The notes: generated by a model from the letters alone, not told the origin. Counted from the stretch's first letter, positions 1 through 6,279 are shown. The stretch is 6,947 nucleotides of DNA from Oscillospiraceae bacterium (GCA_902767395.1 CACXHI010000060.1:1-6947), one strand, 5' to 3'. Program-made: numbers and translations.

Positions 1-329
1 AGCAGGACGACCACCTTCTTACTGGCGAGGGCAATGCTCTTGAGCAGCAGGGAGAAGCGGTTGCGGCTGAGGATGGGGAACGCAACGCCGACGATACCGC
101 CGCCGGTCTTGGCCTTCACATCGGCCGCGATTTGCTGAATGGTGGCATAGTTTCCCTGCGAACGGGCAACGACGGACTCGGTGACGGCAACCACGTCCCG
201 ATCTCTGGGGGTGATTCCGGCTTCCTCCCAGGCAGCCTTCACAGAGTCGGCTGCGATGGCGGCGATGTCATCGCCCTGACGGATGATGGGGGCGCGCACG
301 CCCCGGACGACTGTTCCGATGGTTCTCAT
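1..329 (-). CDS. Coenzyme F420-0:L-glutamate ligase-like protein, N-terminal part (runs off the window)
   Basis: The minus strand is open from an ATG at 329 to the window edge, giving 109 complete codons with no stop. The protein starts MRTIGTVVRGVRAPIIRQGD, continues with a DDIAAIAADSV helix, and has VVAVTESVVARSQGNY at about residues 46-61. This layout resembles the start of the CofE/F420_ligase fold, where a 'gDd' segment is followed by a 'vv.tEsvvaR.qG' strand-loop. True CofE adds glutamate to coenzyme F420-0 in the cytoplasm. Clostridia carry homologues although they are not known for making F420, so the real substrate is unknown and the name gives only the fold. The start is supported by AAGGAG at 340-345, ten bases before the ATG, and by a promoter at 399-427. 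The C-terminal part lies outside the window, so full length and active-site completeness cannot be judged. Family call moderate, coding call strong. Confidence 0.72.
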   Translation of the reverse strand, partial: MRTIGTVVRGVRAPIIRQGDDIAAIAADSVKAAWEEAGITPRDRDVVAVTESVVARSQGNYATIQQIAADVKAKTGGGIVGVAFPILSRNRFSLLLKSIALASKKVVVL

Positions 330-398
330 GTATCAGATTCTCCTTTTCGGTCAGATTACGGGGTTGAACAGACGAATCATGGATGGTTTTACGAACAA

Positions 399-427
399 AT
401 TATACATACACGGTGGGAAAAAATCAA
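399..427 (-). promoter_or_regulatory. Sigma-A promoter of the F420-ligase-like gene
   Basis: Read on the minus strand, a -35 box TTGATT (427-422) is followed after exactly 17 bases by a perfect -10 box TATAAT (404-399). The expected start is near 392, giving a leader of about 60 bases before the ATG at 329. The surrounding stretch 330-509 is much richer in A and T than the flanking genes. I see no gene in that 180-base gap and no convincing GC-stem terminator for the operon that ends at 510, so some read-through into this gene is possible. Confidence 0.7.
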
Positions 428-509
428 TATGGAGAAAACCGGCAAATGATATTTCGGATAATTCGACGAAATGAAAGAAGGGGAAAAAGCGAATTTTGGA
501 AAAATTTTT

Positions 510-1442
510 TTAGTTTCTTTTTTGGCCGAAAGCCGGTGCAGTATAAGAGAGTCCCTTCGGATAGAAAAAGCGCAGCTTCCGATCGGAAAGGCGAATCTCA
601 ACGTCCTTGCCGAAGCGGGCCTCGCCGTCGAGATTTACAACCTCCTCGCGGTCACAGTGAACGACAAGTCTCTGTGTGGAAAAATGGCGGAACAGCGCCG
701 GGAACTCCGCATACCGACCGGCCTTGTACTTTCCAATCATTCCCGCAACCTGAAGCCGAGAGACCTTGCTGACCAACAAGACCTCCAGCCTGCCGTCGTC
801 CGGCATGGCCTCCGGAACCGGCTGATAGCCGCCGCCGTAAAAACGACCGTTGCAAACGCAAATCAGCGTGAATCGGTCGTCAAACGTCCGCCCGTCCAGC
901 TCGATCTGGTAGTGATGATGAATCCCCTTGACCAGATTGACCACGGTGGAGAGATTGTACGCGCCGTTACCGGAAATCAACGGCAGGCGCTTGTAACCCT
1001 GAATCGAAGTGCCGATCCGGGCGTCGATGCCGATGGAACAGATGGAAAGGCAGTAGTCCGGGCCGACCTGAATCAGATCCAGCAGGGCCTCCTCCGCGTC
1101 GAGCAGACGGGCAGGGTCGAAAAACGCCTCCGGATCGTCAAAGTTCTTGATGAAGTCGTTGCCGGACCCGCAGGGATAGTGCGTGACCGCAAGATTGTCT
1201 GCTCCCGCTGCGCCGCAGACTATCTCGTTGAGCGTCCCGTCGCCGCCGCAGGCGTAGACGCGGCATGGTTCTCCCCGCTGGGCAGCCTGGCGCGTGATTT
1301 CCGTACAGTCTCCCGGGCGTTGGGAGACACGAATTGCATAGTCCAGCCCTCTCGTCGCGCAGAGCTGTCGGAGCTCTGCGGAAAGCGCTTGGGTTCGATC
1401 TGTTTTTCCCGCCGCCGGATTGATAATAAACAGATGTTTCAT
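510..1442 (-). CDS. Diacylglycerol kinase family lipid kinase (DgkB/YegS-like)
   Basis: A 310-residue soluble protein, close to the usual 290-310 residues of the DagK/YegS/LCB5 family, which phosphorylates diacylglycerol or related lipids with ATP at the inner membrane face. Visible motifs: INPAAGK at 7-13 (first nucleotide-binding loop), CGGDGTLNEIV at 65-75 (the family signature GGDGT), PCGSGNDF at 90-97, a PDDGRLEV segment at 214-221, and NLDGEA at 270-275, whose glutamate matches the catalytic base position in DgkB-type enzymes. There is no transmembrane segment. The start ATG overlaps the stop of the upstream methyltransferase gene by 4 bases (ATGA), with a GGGGGGAG ribosome site just upstream, so the two are translationally coupled. 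In Firmicutes, DgkB recycles diacylglycerol left by lipoteichoic acid synthesis; an LtaS-like gene lies about 3 kb away in another operon. Lipid substrate is not shown by the sequence. Confidence 0.93.
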   Translation of the reverse strand: MKHLFIINPAAGKTDRTQALSAELRQLCATRGLDYAIRVSQRPGDCTEITRQAAQRGEPCRVYACGGDGTLNEIVCGAAGADNLAVTHYPCGSGNDFIKNFDDPEAFFDPARLLDAEEALLDLIQVGPDYCLSICSIGIDARIGTSIQGYKRLPLISGNGAYNLSTVVNLVKGIHHHYQIELDGRTFDDRFTLICVCNGRFYGGGYQPVPEAMPDDGRLEVLLVSKVSRLQVAGMIGKYKAGRYAEFPALFRHFSTQRLVVHCDREEVVNLDGEARFGKDVEIRLSDRKLRFFYPKGLSYTAPAFGQKRN

Positions 1443-2572
1443 TTGGCGTTTCTCCCCCCGGTATATTGGAAAAGATTACACTGAATCATGCCGTTGTAGA
1501 GCTTGCGCTTTTTGTCCGCCTGCTTGCCGAAATAGTGCTCAAATTCCGGCTCGGAGGAGATGATGAATTTCTGCCAGCCGTCGGCAAAGCGCAGATGCTT
1601 TCCCAGCGCATGATAGAGACGCTGGGCGCTGCGCTGCTCCATCATCCGCTCCCCATAGGGCGGATTGCAGACAATCAGCCCTTTTTCCGCAGGCAGGTCG
1701 CGTTTGGTGGCATCGGCCTCCTCGAAACGGATCAGACGCTCGACCCCGGCTTTCCGCGCGTTGGACACCGCTATGCCAAGGCTGCTTGGGTCAATGTCGG
1801 AGCCGAGAATGCGGTATTCCCCCCGGAATTCTGCTGCCCTTGCCGCCTCTCTGGCCTGTTCCCACGCGCTGTTCGGCACGAAGCCCCAGCTCTGGGCAGA
1901 GAAGCTTCGGCTCAGCCCCGGCGCGCGGTTCAGCGCAATCAAAGCAGCCTCGATGACAATGGTACCGCTGCCGCAGAAGGAGTCCCAGAAGAAGTCCCGG
2001 CCACGGTAGCGGGAGAGCGTCACCATGTCGGCAGCCAAGGTTTCCCGCAGAGGGGCATCGTTGCCCACGGCACGATAACCACGCTTATGCAGCCCGGCGC
2101 CGGTGGTGTCAAGAAACACCTCGCAGACATCCTTCATGATCGAAAACTGGAGCTGATAAAGCGCTCCGGTTTCCGGCAGCCAGTTCAACCCGTAGTGTCT
2201 GCCCATACGGTCTACGGCAGCCTTTTTGATAATGGCCTGACAGTCGGGAACGGAGTGGAGCCGGGAATTCAGACAATGTCCCTTGACAGGAAACTTCGCG
2301 TCCTTTGGCAGATAATCCTCCAGCGGCAGGGCTCGAACGCCCTGAAACAGCTCCTCGAAGCTGCGCACCGGAAAAGCGCCCAGACGGAGTAGAACCCGCT
2401 CCCCCATTCGCAGGCGGAGATTCGTCACAGCAAGCGCCTCCACACCGCCGTCAAAGAGAACACGCCCGTTTTCCACCCGCACATTCTCCTGCTCCAGACG
2501 GCGGAGCTCATCGCCCACAAGCCCCTCCAGACCAAACAGACAGGGGACGGAATAGGTCAAGATATCGTTCAT
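1439..2572 (-). CDS. THUMP-domain class I SAM-dependent RNA methyltransferase (YpsC/RlmL-N-like)
   Basis: A 377-residue protein, the typical length of the Firmicute YpsC-type enzymes related to the N-terminal half of RlmL, which makes N2-methylguanosine in 23S rRNA. An N-terminal ferredoxin-like plus THUMP RNA-binding region spans about residues 1-155. The Rossmann methyltransferase domain follows: DSFCGSGTIVIEAA at 197-210 (motif I, SAM binding), GSDIDPSSL at 257-265 (acidic loop), and NPPYGER at 303-309 (motif IV, the catalytic NPPY that places the target amine). KRKLYNG at 355-361 is the conserved tail of the family. The start is supported by GGGAG at 2580-2584, seven bases before ATG, and by a promoter at 2650-2678. 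It is first in the operon and overlaps the lipid kinase gene by 4 bases. The exact rRNA position modified is inferred only from homology. Confidence 0.93.
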   Translation of the reverse strand: MNDILTYSVPCLFGLEGLVGDELRRLEQENVRVENGRVLFDGGVEALAVTNLRLRMGERVLLRLGAFPVRSFEELFQGVRALPLEDYLPKDAKFPVKGHCLNSRLHSVPDCQAIIKKAAVDRMGRHYGLNWLPETGALYQLQFSIMKDVCEVFLDTTGAGLHKRGYRAVGNDAPLRETLAADMVTLSRYRGRDFFWDSFCGSGTIVIEAALIALNRAPGLSRSFSAQSWGFVPNSAWEQAREAARAAEFRGEYRILGSDIDPSSLGIAVSNARKAGVERLIRFEEADATKRDLPAEKGLIVCNPPYGERMMEQRSAQRLYHALGKHLRFADGWQKFIISSEPEFEHYFGKQADKKRKLYNGMIQCNLFQYTGGRNAK

Positions 2573-2604
2573 AGCATTGCTCCCGTATAGTGATTGAATC
2601 CGTG

Positions 2605-2649
2605 AAAAAAGGAAGGTGTGATTCCGGAAACGCCGGAGATCACACCTTC
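2605..2649 (-). terminator. Intrinsic terminator after the NfeD/stomatin operon (also lies in the leader of the next operon)
   Basis: On the minus strand an arm at 2649-2633 pairs with one at 2627-2612: eleven base pairs (2649-2639 with 2622-2612), a single bulged base at 2638, then five more GC-rich pairs, closed by a five-base loop (2632-2628). It is followed by one C and six Ts (2610-2605). This is the classic intrinsic terminator form for RNA coming from the stomatin gene, whose stop is 58 bases upstream. On the plus strand there is no T-run after the hairpin, so it is oriented for minus-strand transcription. The promoter of the downstream methyltransferase operon directly abuts it. Confidence 0.85.
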
Positions 2650-2678
2650 ATTATAGGCGGTTTTACGTCGAATAGCAA
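2650..2678 (-). promoter_or_regulatory. Sigma-A promoter of the methyltransferase/lipid kinase operon
   Basis: On the minus strand TTGCTA (2678-2673) stands exactly 17 bases before a perfect TATAAT (2655-2650). The expected start is near 2643, about 70 bases before the methyltransferase ATG at 2572. The -10 box touches the outer edge of the terminator hairpin, so the predicted start falls inside its first arm. There is no other promoter-like pair between the hairpin's T-run and the ATG, only about 32 bases of space. Confidence 0.68.
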
Positions 2679-2707
2679 GAGAAAATGCAAAATGTGAGAG
2701 AAAAATA

Positions 2708-3643
2708 TCAGTCCTTGACGATCTCCTTCAAGCCGCCTGCCAGCGCGGCAAGCCCCTGCATATCGCTGGGAATGATGAGCTTCGTCGCCTGACCGTCGGC
2801 AACCTTCTGCATGGCCTCAAGCGCCTTGAGCTTGATGACCTGATCGTTGGGATGGGCCTCGTTCAAGAGCTTCAGGGCGTCCGCAGTTGCCTTCTGCACG
2901 GCAAGGATGGCCTGTGCCTGACCTTCGGCCTTGAGGATCGCTGCCTGCTTCTCGGCCTCGGCCTTGAGAATCGCGGCCTCCTTGTCGGCGCTGGCCTTGA
3001 GAATCGCGGACTCCTTCTGTCCCTCGGCTACAAGGATGGCGGAGTGCTTCTGGCCCTCGGCCTGCAGAATCGCCTGACGGCGGTCACGCTCAGCCTTCAT
3101 CTGCTTCTCCATGGAGTTCTGGATATCGGCAGGAGGCAGAATGTTCTTCAACTCCACGCGGTTAACCTTGATGCCCCAAGGGTCGGTGGCTTCGTCGAGA
3201 ATTGCGCGCATCTTGGTGTTGATGACGTCGCGGGAGGTCAGGGTCTGGTCAAGCTCCAAGTCGCCGATGATATTACGCAGGGTAGTCGCGGTCAGAGTCT
3301 CCATCGCGATCATGGGCTGCTCCACACCGTAGGCATAGAGCTTGGGGTCGGTGATCTGGAAGTAAACGACTGTGTCGATCTGCATGGTGACGTTATCCTT
3401 GGTAATCACAGGCTGGGGGGGATAGTCGAGAACCTGTTCCTTCAGGGTGACTTTCTTGGCAACGCGGTCGATGAAGGGGGTCAGAACATGGAAGCCCACA
3501 CCCCAGACAGCACGGAACGCACCGAGGCGCTCGATGACGTAAGCATGGGACTGCTTGACCACGTGGATGTGCTTGGCAATAATACCGAGAATTACAAGGA
3601 CAACGGCTGCAAGGATGATGTAGGGAACGGTGCTTTCGGGCAT
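2708..3643 (-). CDS. SPFH/stomatin-family membrane protein (QmcA/stomatin-like)
   Basis: A 311-residue protein with one N-terminal membrane segment (about residues 6-25), then the SPFH/band-7 domain (about 27-185): SHAYVIERLGAF at 32-43, GVGFHVLTPFIDRV at 48-61, the TKDNVTMQIDTVVYFQITDP strand pair at 81-100, and WGIKVNRVELKNILPP at 156-171, all hallmarks of stomatins. A helical tail built of 11-residue AIL repeats (188-247) follows, then a conserved C-terminal segment with KLIIPSDMQGL at 288-298. Such proteins oligomerise into membrane rings or microdomains and often modulate proteases or channels. It is second in an operon with an NfeD-like partner, 35 bases downstream, the standard partnership for this family. 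AGGAGGT lies just upstream of the ATG. The operon ends in the hairpin at 2605-2649. Its cellular cargo is unknown. Confidence 0.95.
   Translation of the reverse strand: MPESTVPYIILAAVVLVILGIIAKHIHVVKQSHAYVIERLGAFRAVWGVGFHVLTPFIDRVAKKVTLKEQVLDYPPQPVITKDNVTMQIDTVVYFQITDPKLYAYGVEQPMIAMETLTATTLRNIIGDLELDQTLTSRDVINTKMRAILDEATDPWGIKVNRVELKNILPPADIQNSMEKQMKAERDRRQAILQAEGQKHSAILVAEGQKESAILKASADKEAAILKAEAEKQAAILKAEGQAQAILAVQKATADALKLLNEAHPNDQVIKLKALEAMQKVADGQATKLIIPSDMQGLAALAGGLKEIVKD
2903..3082 (-). repeat. Degenerate 33-base tandem repeat encoding 11-residue AIL units in the stomatin tail
   Basis: The tripeptide AIL occurs at residues 191, 202, 213, 224 and 235, each exactly 11 apart, and again at 245 after a shift of one residue. 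Units read roughly K-x-x-AIL-x-AEGQ or AIL-KAEAE. At DNA level the same block recurs every 33 bases with third-position and some second-position changes, for example the shared stretch that reads ccttgagaatcgcgg on the plus strand. An 11-residue period suits a hendecad coiled coil. It suggests growth by unit duplication, although related stomatins also have Ala/Glu-rich repeats here. Confidence 0.85.
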
Positions 3644-3678
3644 GGTTGATACCTCCTGAATAATAGATTCGATGGACG

Positions 3679-4110
3679 TCAGCGAACGCGGGGGGTGACG
3701 ATTGCCTTAACGCCGTCAATGGCACGGACAACGACCACGGCTCCCTCCGGGATGGGCGCGCCGTCCTCGGCACGAGCCGTCCACGTCAGGCCGCCGAGCT
3801 TCACAGCGCCGGTACCCTCAAGGTTGTTGATTGCTTCCGTGACGAGGGCCTCCTGCCCAAGCAAGGCGTCGGCGTTGGTCGGGGTCTTGTAGGGGTTGAC
3901 ATAACGGCGCAGAAAGGGACGCACCAGCAGAAGCATTGCCAGAGAAACCAGTGCGAAAATCAGAATCTGGAGCCATAGCACAGCACCGAGCAGATCCGCA
4001 ACCATCGCCGCAAGTGCGCCGATCACGAACCAGAGACTGATCAGAGCGACGGTGCCGAACTCGACCGCCAGAAATCCGACTGCAAGAGCGATCCAGAGAA
4101 TGTAGTACAT
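3679..4110 (-). CDS. NfeD family protein (short form, membrane plus OB-fold)
   Basis: A 143-residue protein of the short NfeD (NfeD1b/YuaF-like) type, without the serine-protease domain of long NfeD proteins. Residues 2-67 hold two to three closely packed membrane segments (WIALAVGFLAVEFGTVALI, LWFVIGALAAMVADLLGAV, LQILIFALVSLAMLLLV). A short basic linker (RPFLRRYVNPYK) is followed by a soluble beta domain at about 82-143 with LLGQEALVTEAI, GAVKLGGLTWTARAEDG and IPEGAVVVVRAIDGVKAIV, the OB-fold pattern of the family. Short NfeD proteins are partners of the SPFH/stomatin encoded next door and help form membrane domains. The gene is first in the operon, with a very strong AAAGGAGGGG site at 4116-4125 and a consensus promoter at 4133-4161, so expression is probably substantial. 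No frameshift or unusual feature is seen. Confidence 0.92.
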   Translation of the reverse strand: MYYILWIALAVGFLAVEFGTVALISLWFVIGALAAMVADLLGAVLWLQILIFALVSLAMLLLVRPFLRRYVNPYKTPTNADALLGQEALVTEAINNLEGTGAVKLGGLTWTARAEDGAPIPEGAVVVVRAIDGVKAIVTPRVR

Positions 4111-4132
4111 GGTATCCCCTCCTTTCCTGTGT

Positions 4133-4161
4133 ATTTTACCCCGTTTTCAGCCGCTTGTCAA
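4133..4161 (-). promoter_or_regulatory. Consensus sigma-A promoter of the NfeD/stomatin operon
   Basis: On the minus strand a perfect TTGACA (4161-4156) is followed by a 17-base spacer and TAAAAT (4138-4133, five of six matches). The expected start is at about 4126-4128, immediately before the ribosome binding site (4125-4116), so the leader is very short, about 16-18 bases. The remaining divergent stretch up to 4255 shows no gene and no recognisable operator. Confidence 0.8.
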
Positions 4162-4255
4162 TGGGAGTTTTCGGAAGATGTGTCCAAAAAGCGGCAAACG
4201 GGATTCGTTTGTGGAAGCGGTGCAAAAGAAAACAGGAGGTTTCAAAAAGATTTGC

Positions 4256-4284
4256 TTGCAACCTGCCGAAAAATGCAGTATAAT
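4256..4284 (+). promoter_or_regulatory. Sigma-A promoter of the LtaS-like gene
   Basis: TTGCAA (4256-4261), a 17-base spacer and a perfect TATAAT (4279-4284). The expected start is near 4291, giving a leader of about 72 bases. The -35 box is half of a small inverted repeat (TTGC-TT-GCAA, 4252-4261), which may be chance. This promoter rules out translation starts upstream of about 4291 for the following gene. Confidence 0.72.
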
Positions 4285-4314
4285 CGGAATGAAAGAGACG
4301 GTGGTAATCGTCCG

Positions 4315-4342
4315 GCTGGGCCGATGCCTGCATCGGCCCAGC
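4315..4342 (+). other. Perfect 12-base-pair hairpin in the leader of the LtaS-like gene
   Basis: The arm GCTGGGCCGATG (4315-4326) is the exact reverse complement of CATCGGCCCAGC (4331-4342), enclosing a four-base loop CCTG. The stem is GC-rich and ends six bases before the AAGGAG ribosome binding site (4349-4354). No T-run follows, so it is not a standard terminator for the plus strand. It could stabilise the 5' end of the mRNA, keep the ribosome site exposed, or bind a protein. It matches no riboswitch class I recognise. Confidence 0.8.
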
Positions 4343-4362
4343 TATTGCAAGGAGAGAATCGC

Positions 4363-6279
4363 ATGAAAAAACGAACGGGTCCCTGCGAACCCAATCATCG
4401 AACGCCTCTGGTTCTGCTTCGGCGGATGCCGCAGGAAAAGCGGGCGCTTTTTTTGCTTTGGCAGCTGTGTCTGATGCTGTTTGCCTGCTGCGCACTGACT
4501 TTTTTCACACTTCGTCTGTCCTACAGCAATCTCAAGCCTGACATTTGGCTTGGGTACTGGGAGGATCTTTGGATTCCGCTGATGAACCTGATTCTGGTCT
4601 ACAGCCTGTGCTTGACGCTCTTTGCGCTCGTTGGGCGGGCATGGCTGGCGTATCTGCTCACGGCGCTGGTTTCGCTCGGGGTGGCCATCGGCAACTATTA
4701 TCTGATTATTATTCGTTCCGATCCCCTGCAATTCGCGGATCTCACCTGTCTGCGCGAGGCGCTGGCGATTACCGGCACGCAGGGCTATGAGCTCGAGATG
4801 AGTCCCCGCATCTGGATTGCCGTCGGAGGGGCGTTGGGCTTCACCGCGCTGCTGGCCCTTCTGAGTCGGTGGCGTCCCCGCTGGAAGGGCTTCCGCCCGC
4901 TTGGGCTTGCGCTTGCGGCGTGTTTTTTGACAGGAGTCTGCACGCTCGGCTGCACCAGCGGGATGATCAATCTGACCAAGAACTATCAGCATATCAACAC
5001 CTGGTCCGTCACGGAAATATACGTCTCACGCGGCGTAGTCTATTCCTTCGCGCGGACGATCTTCAGCGGCTCCGGCAAGCCGTCCGGCTACTCGGAGAAG
5101 GACACCGCTGCGCTGCTGAACGCTTACACCGAGGAAAACGTCCCGGAGGCGCGCAAGGTGGACGTTTTCGTCATCATGCGGGAAAGCTACTCCGATCTGT
5201 CGGAGCTGGCCTATGATCAGAACGCGCTGGATTTCTCCGCATATCATGACTACCACGGTTTTGTGGACGAGTCGGTCTATATGGGAAACCTTGTGACCAA
5301 CGGCTTCGGCGGCAACACCAAGGACGCCGAGCGGTGCTTCCTGACGGGTAACTACACCCCCCGCGACTGGCGCAAGCCCACCAACTCCTACGTCTGGTAT
5401 CTCAAACAGCAGGGCTACGTCACAGAGGGCGCGCACCCCTTCAACGGCTGGTTCTATAACCGTCAGAACATTGACCGCTACCTTGGCTTCGACCGGTACA
5501 TGTTCCGAGAGGACGGGTTTGACGAGCTGGTCGGCGCGGACAAGGTCGCGGAGGACGACGTGCTCTACGACTGCATTTGGACGCAGTATCAGAAGCATCT
5601 TCAAACCAGCGACGCTCCTTATTTCAATTTCTCTGTCACCTATGAGGGCCACGGCCCGTACAACTACACCACCAACAAGTACCCGGGCCGCTACGTTCTG
5701 CGCGACGCCGCCACACCGGACGGCATTGCCATGAACAACTACCTCGGCTGCTGCGCCAAGCGCGACGGCGAGCTTCTTGATTTGATCGAACGCTTCCGGG
5801 CAAGCGACCGTCCCATCGTTCTGCTGACCTACGGCGACCACAAGGCCACGCTGGGCAAGGACGTCAACAACTACACCACCGCCGCCTATGAACGCTTTGG
5901 CATGGACGTGGATTTGTCCACAGAGGACGGGTTTTTCAATTACTACTCCACGGATTACGTGATCTGGATGAACGACGCGGCCCGGGAAACACTTGGCTTC
6001 ACCGGCAGCAAGCTGGAGGTTGGGCCCACGATTTCGCCCTGCTACCTGATGAACGTCCTCTTTGAAACGCTGGGCTGGGGCAAGGGCCCCGCCTATCTCC
6101 AGGCGATGGGAGACATGATGGCAGATTTCCCGGTCTACTCGACCAAGGGCCGTATCAGCATTGAGGGCAAGCTCAGCACGACGATCCCCCCCGCGTGGTC
6201 GGAAAAATACCGTCAAATGCAGGCCTTAAGCTACTACTGGCAGAACCGCTTTGGCTACCAAACGCTGGCGGATCAATAA
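4363..6279 (+). CDS. LtaS-like membrane sulfatase-fold enzyme (lipoteichoic acid synthase family)
   Basis: A 638-residue protein with about five N-terminal membrane segments (roughly 28-50, 70-90, 94-116, 150-168, 178-198), a linker, and an extracellular alkaline-phosphatase/sulfatase-fold domain (about 265-590), the LtaS architecture. Likely metal and catalytic residues: E274 in VFVIMRESYSDL (LtaS Glu255 position), T319 in NGFGGNTKDAE (nucleophile position, LtaS Thr300), H358 and R367 in AHPFNGWFYNR, H430 in YEGHGPY (LtaS His416 position), and D492-H493 in TYGDHK (LtaS Asp475-His476). LtaS moves glycerol-phosphate from phosphatidylglycerol to a growing polymer outside the cell; the substrate here is not certain. 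The nucleophile motif has KD in place of the usual AN before the acidic residue. I chose the ATG at 4363 because AAGGAG lies eight bases before it and the frame further upstream predates the promoter start. Transketolase follows 33 bases later. Confidence 0.88.
   Translation: MKKRTGPCEPNHRTPLVLLRRMPQEKRALFLLWQLCLMLFACCALTFFTLRLSYSNLKPDIWLGYWEDLWIPLMNLILVYSLCLTLFALVGRAWLAYLLTALVSLGVAIGNYYLIIIRSDPLQFADLTCLREALAITGTQGYELEMSPRIWIAVGGALGFTALLALLSRWRPRWKGFRPLGLALAACFLTGVCTLGCTSGMINLTKNYQHINTWSVTEIYVSRGVVYSFARTIFSGSGKPSGYSEKDTAALLNAYTEENVPEARKVDVFVIMRESYSDLSELAYDQNALDFSAYHDYHGFVDESVYMGNLVTNGFGGNTKDAERCFLTGNYTPRDWRKPTNSYVWYLKQQGYVTEGAHPFNGWFYNRQNIDRYLGFDRYMFREDGFDELVGADKVAEDDVLYDCIWTQYQKHLQTSDAPYFNFSVTYEGHGPYNYTTNKYPGRYVLRDAATPDGIAMNNYLGCCAKRDGELLDLIERFRASDRPIVLLTYGDHKATLGKDVNNYTTAAYERFGMDVDLSTEDGFFNYYSTDYVIWMNDAARETLGFTGSKLEVGPTISPCYLMNVLFETLGWGKGPAYLQAMGDMMADFPVYSTKGRISIEGKLSTTIPPAWSEKYRQMQALSYYWQNRFGYQTLADQ

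Noticed and set aside
470..560. A terminator for the methyltransferase/lipid kinase operon in the A/T-run region around its stop codon
   Set aside because: There are A and T runs, but the only GC stem nearby (GGC/GCC around a five-base loop, inside the last codons) is three pairs long, too weak to call.
471..1484. A 337-codon plus-strand open frame opposite the lipid kinase gene
   Set aside because: It is antisense to a gene with clear DagK family motifs, its composition looks like a reverse-frame translation, and no family resemblance is seen. Long antisense frames are common in GC-rich genes.
1466..2392. A 308-codon plus-strand open frame opposite the RNA methyltransferase gene
   Set aside because: It mirrors the methyltransferase coding sequence and shows no recognisable domain.
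2852..3649. A 265-codon plus-strand open frame with Leu/Gly/Glu-rich repeats such as LENRGLL
   Set aside because: The repeats are just the reverse reading of the 33-base AIL repeats in the stomatin tail, so this is not an independent repeat protein.
4297..4312. A small GACG/CGTC hairpin upstream of the 12-pair leader hairpin
   Set aside because: Only four base pairs with an eight-base loop; expected by chance.
4129..4362. N-terminal extension of the LtaS-like protein by 78 codons to an ATG at 4129
   Set aside because: The extension spans the predicted promoter and leader hairpin, has no ribosome site at 4129 and no membrane-protein character; the ATG at 4363 has a good AAGGAG site.
5026..6216. 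A 396-codon minus-strand open frame, Val/Ala-rich, opposite the LtaS-like gene
   Set aside because: It is the antisense of a sulfatase-fold domain with all catalytic motifs intact, and its Val/Ala/Gly-rich content is typical of a shadow frame.
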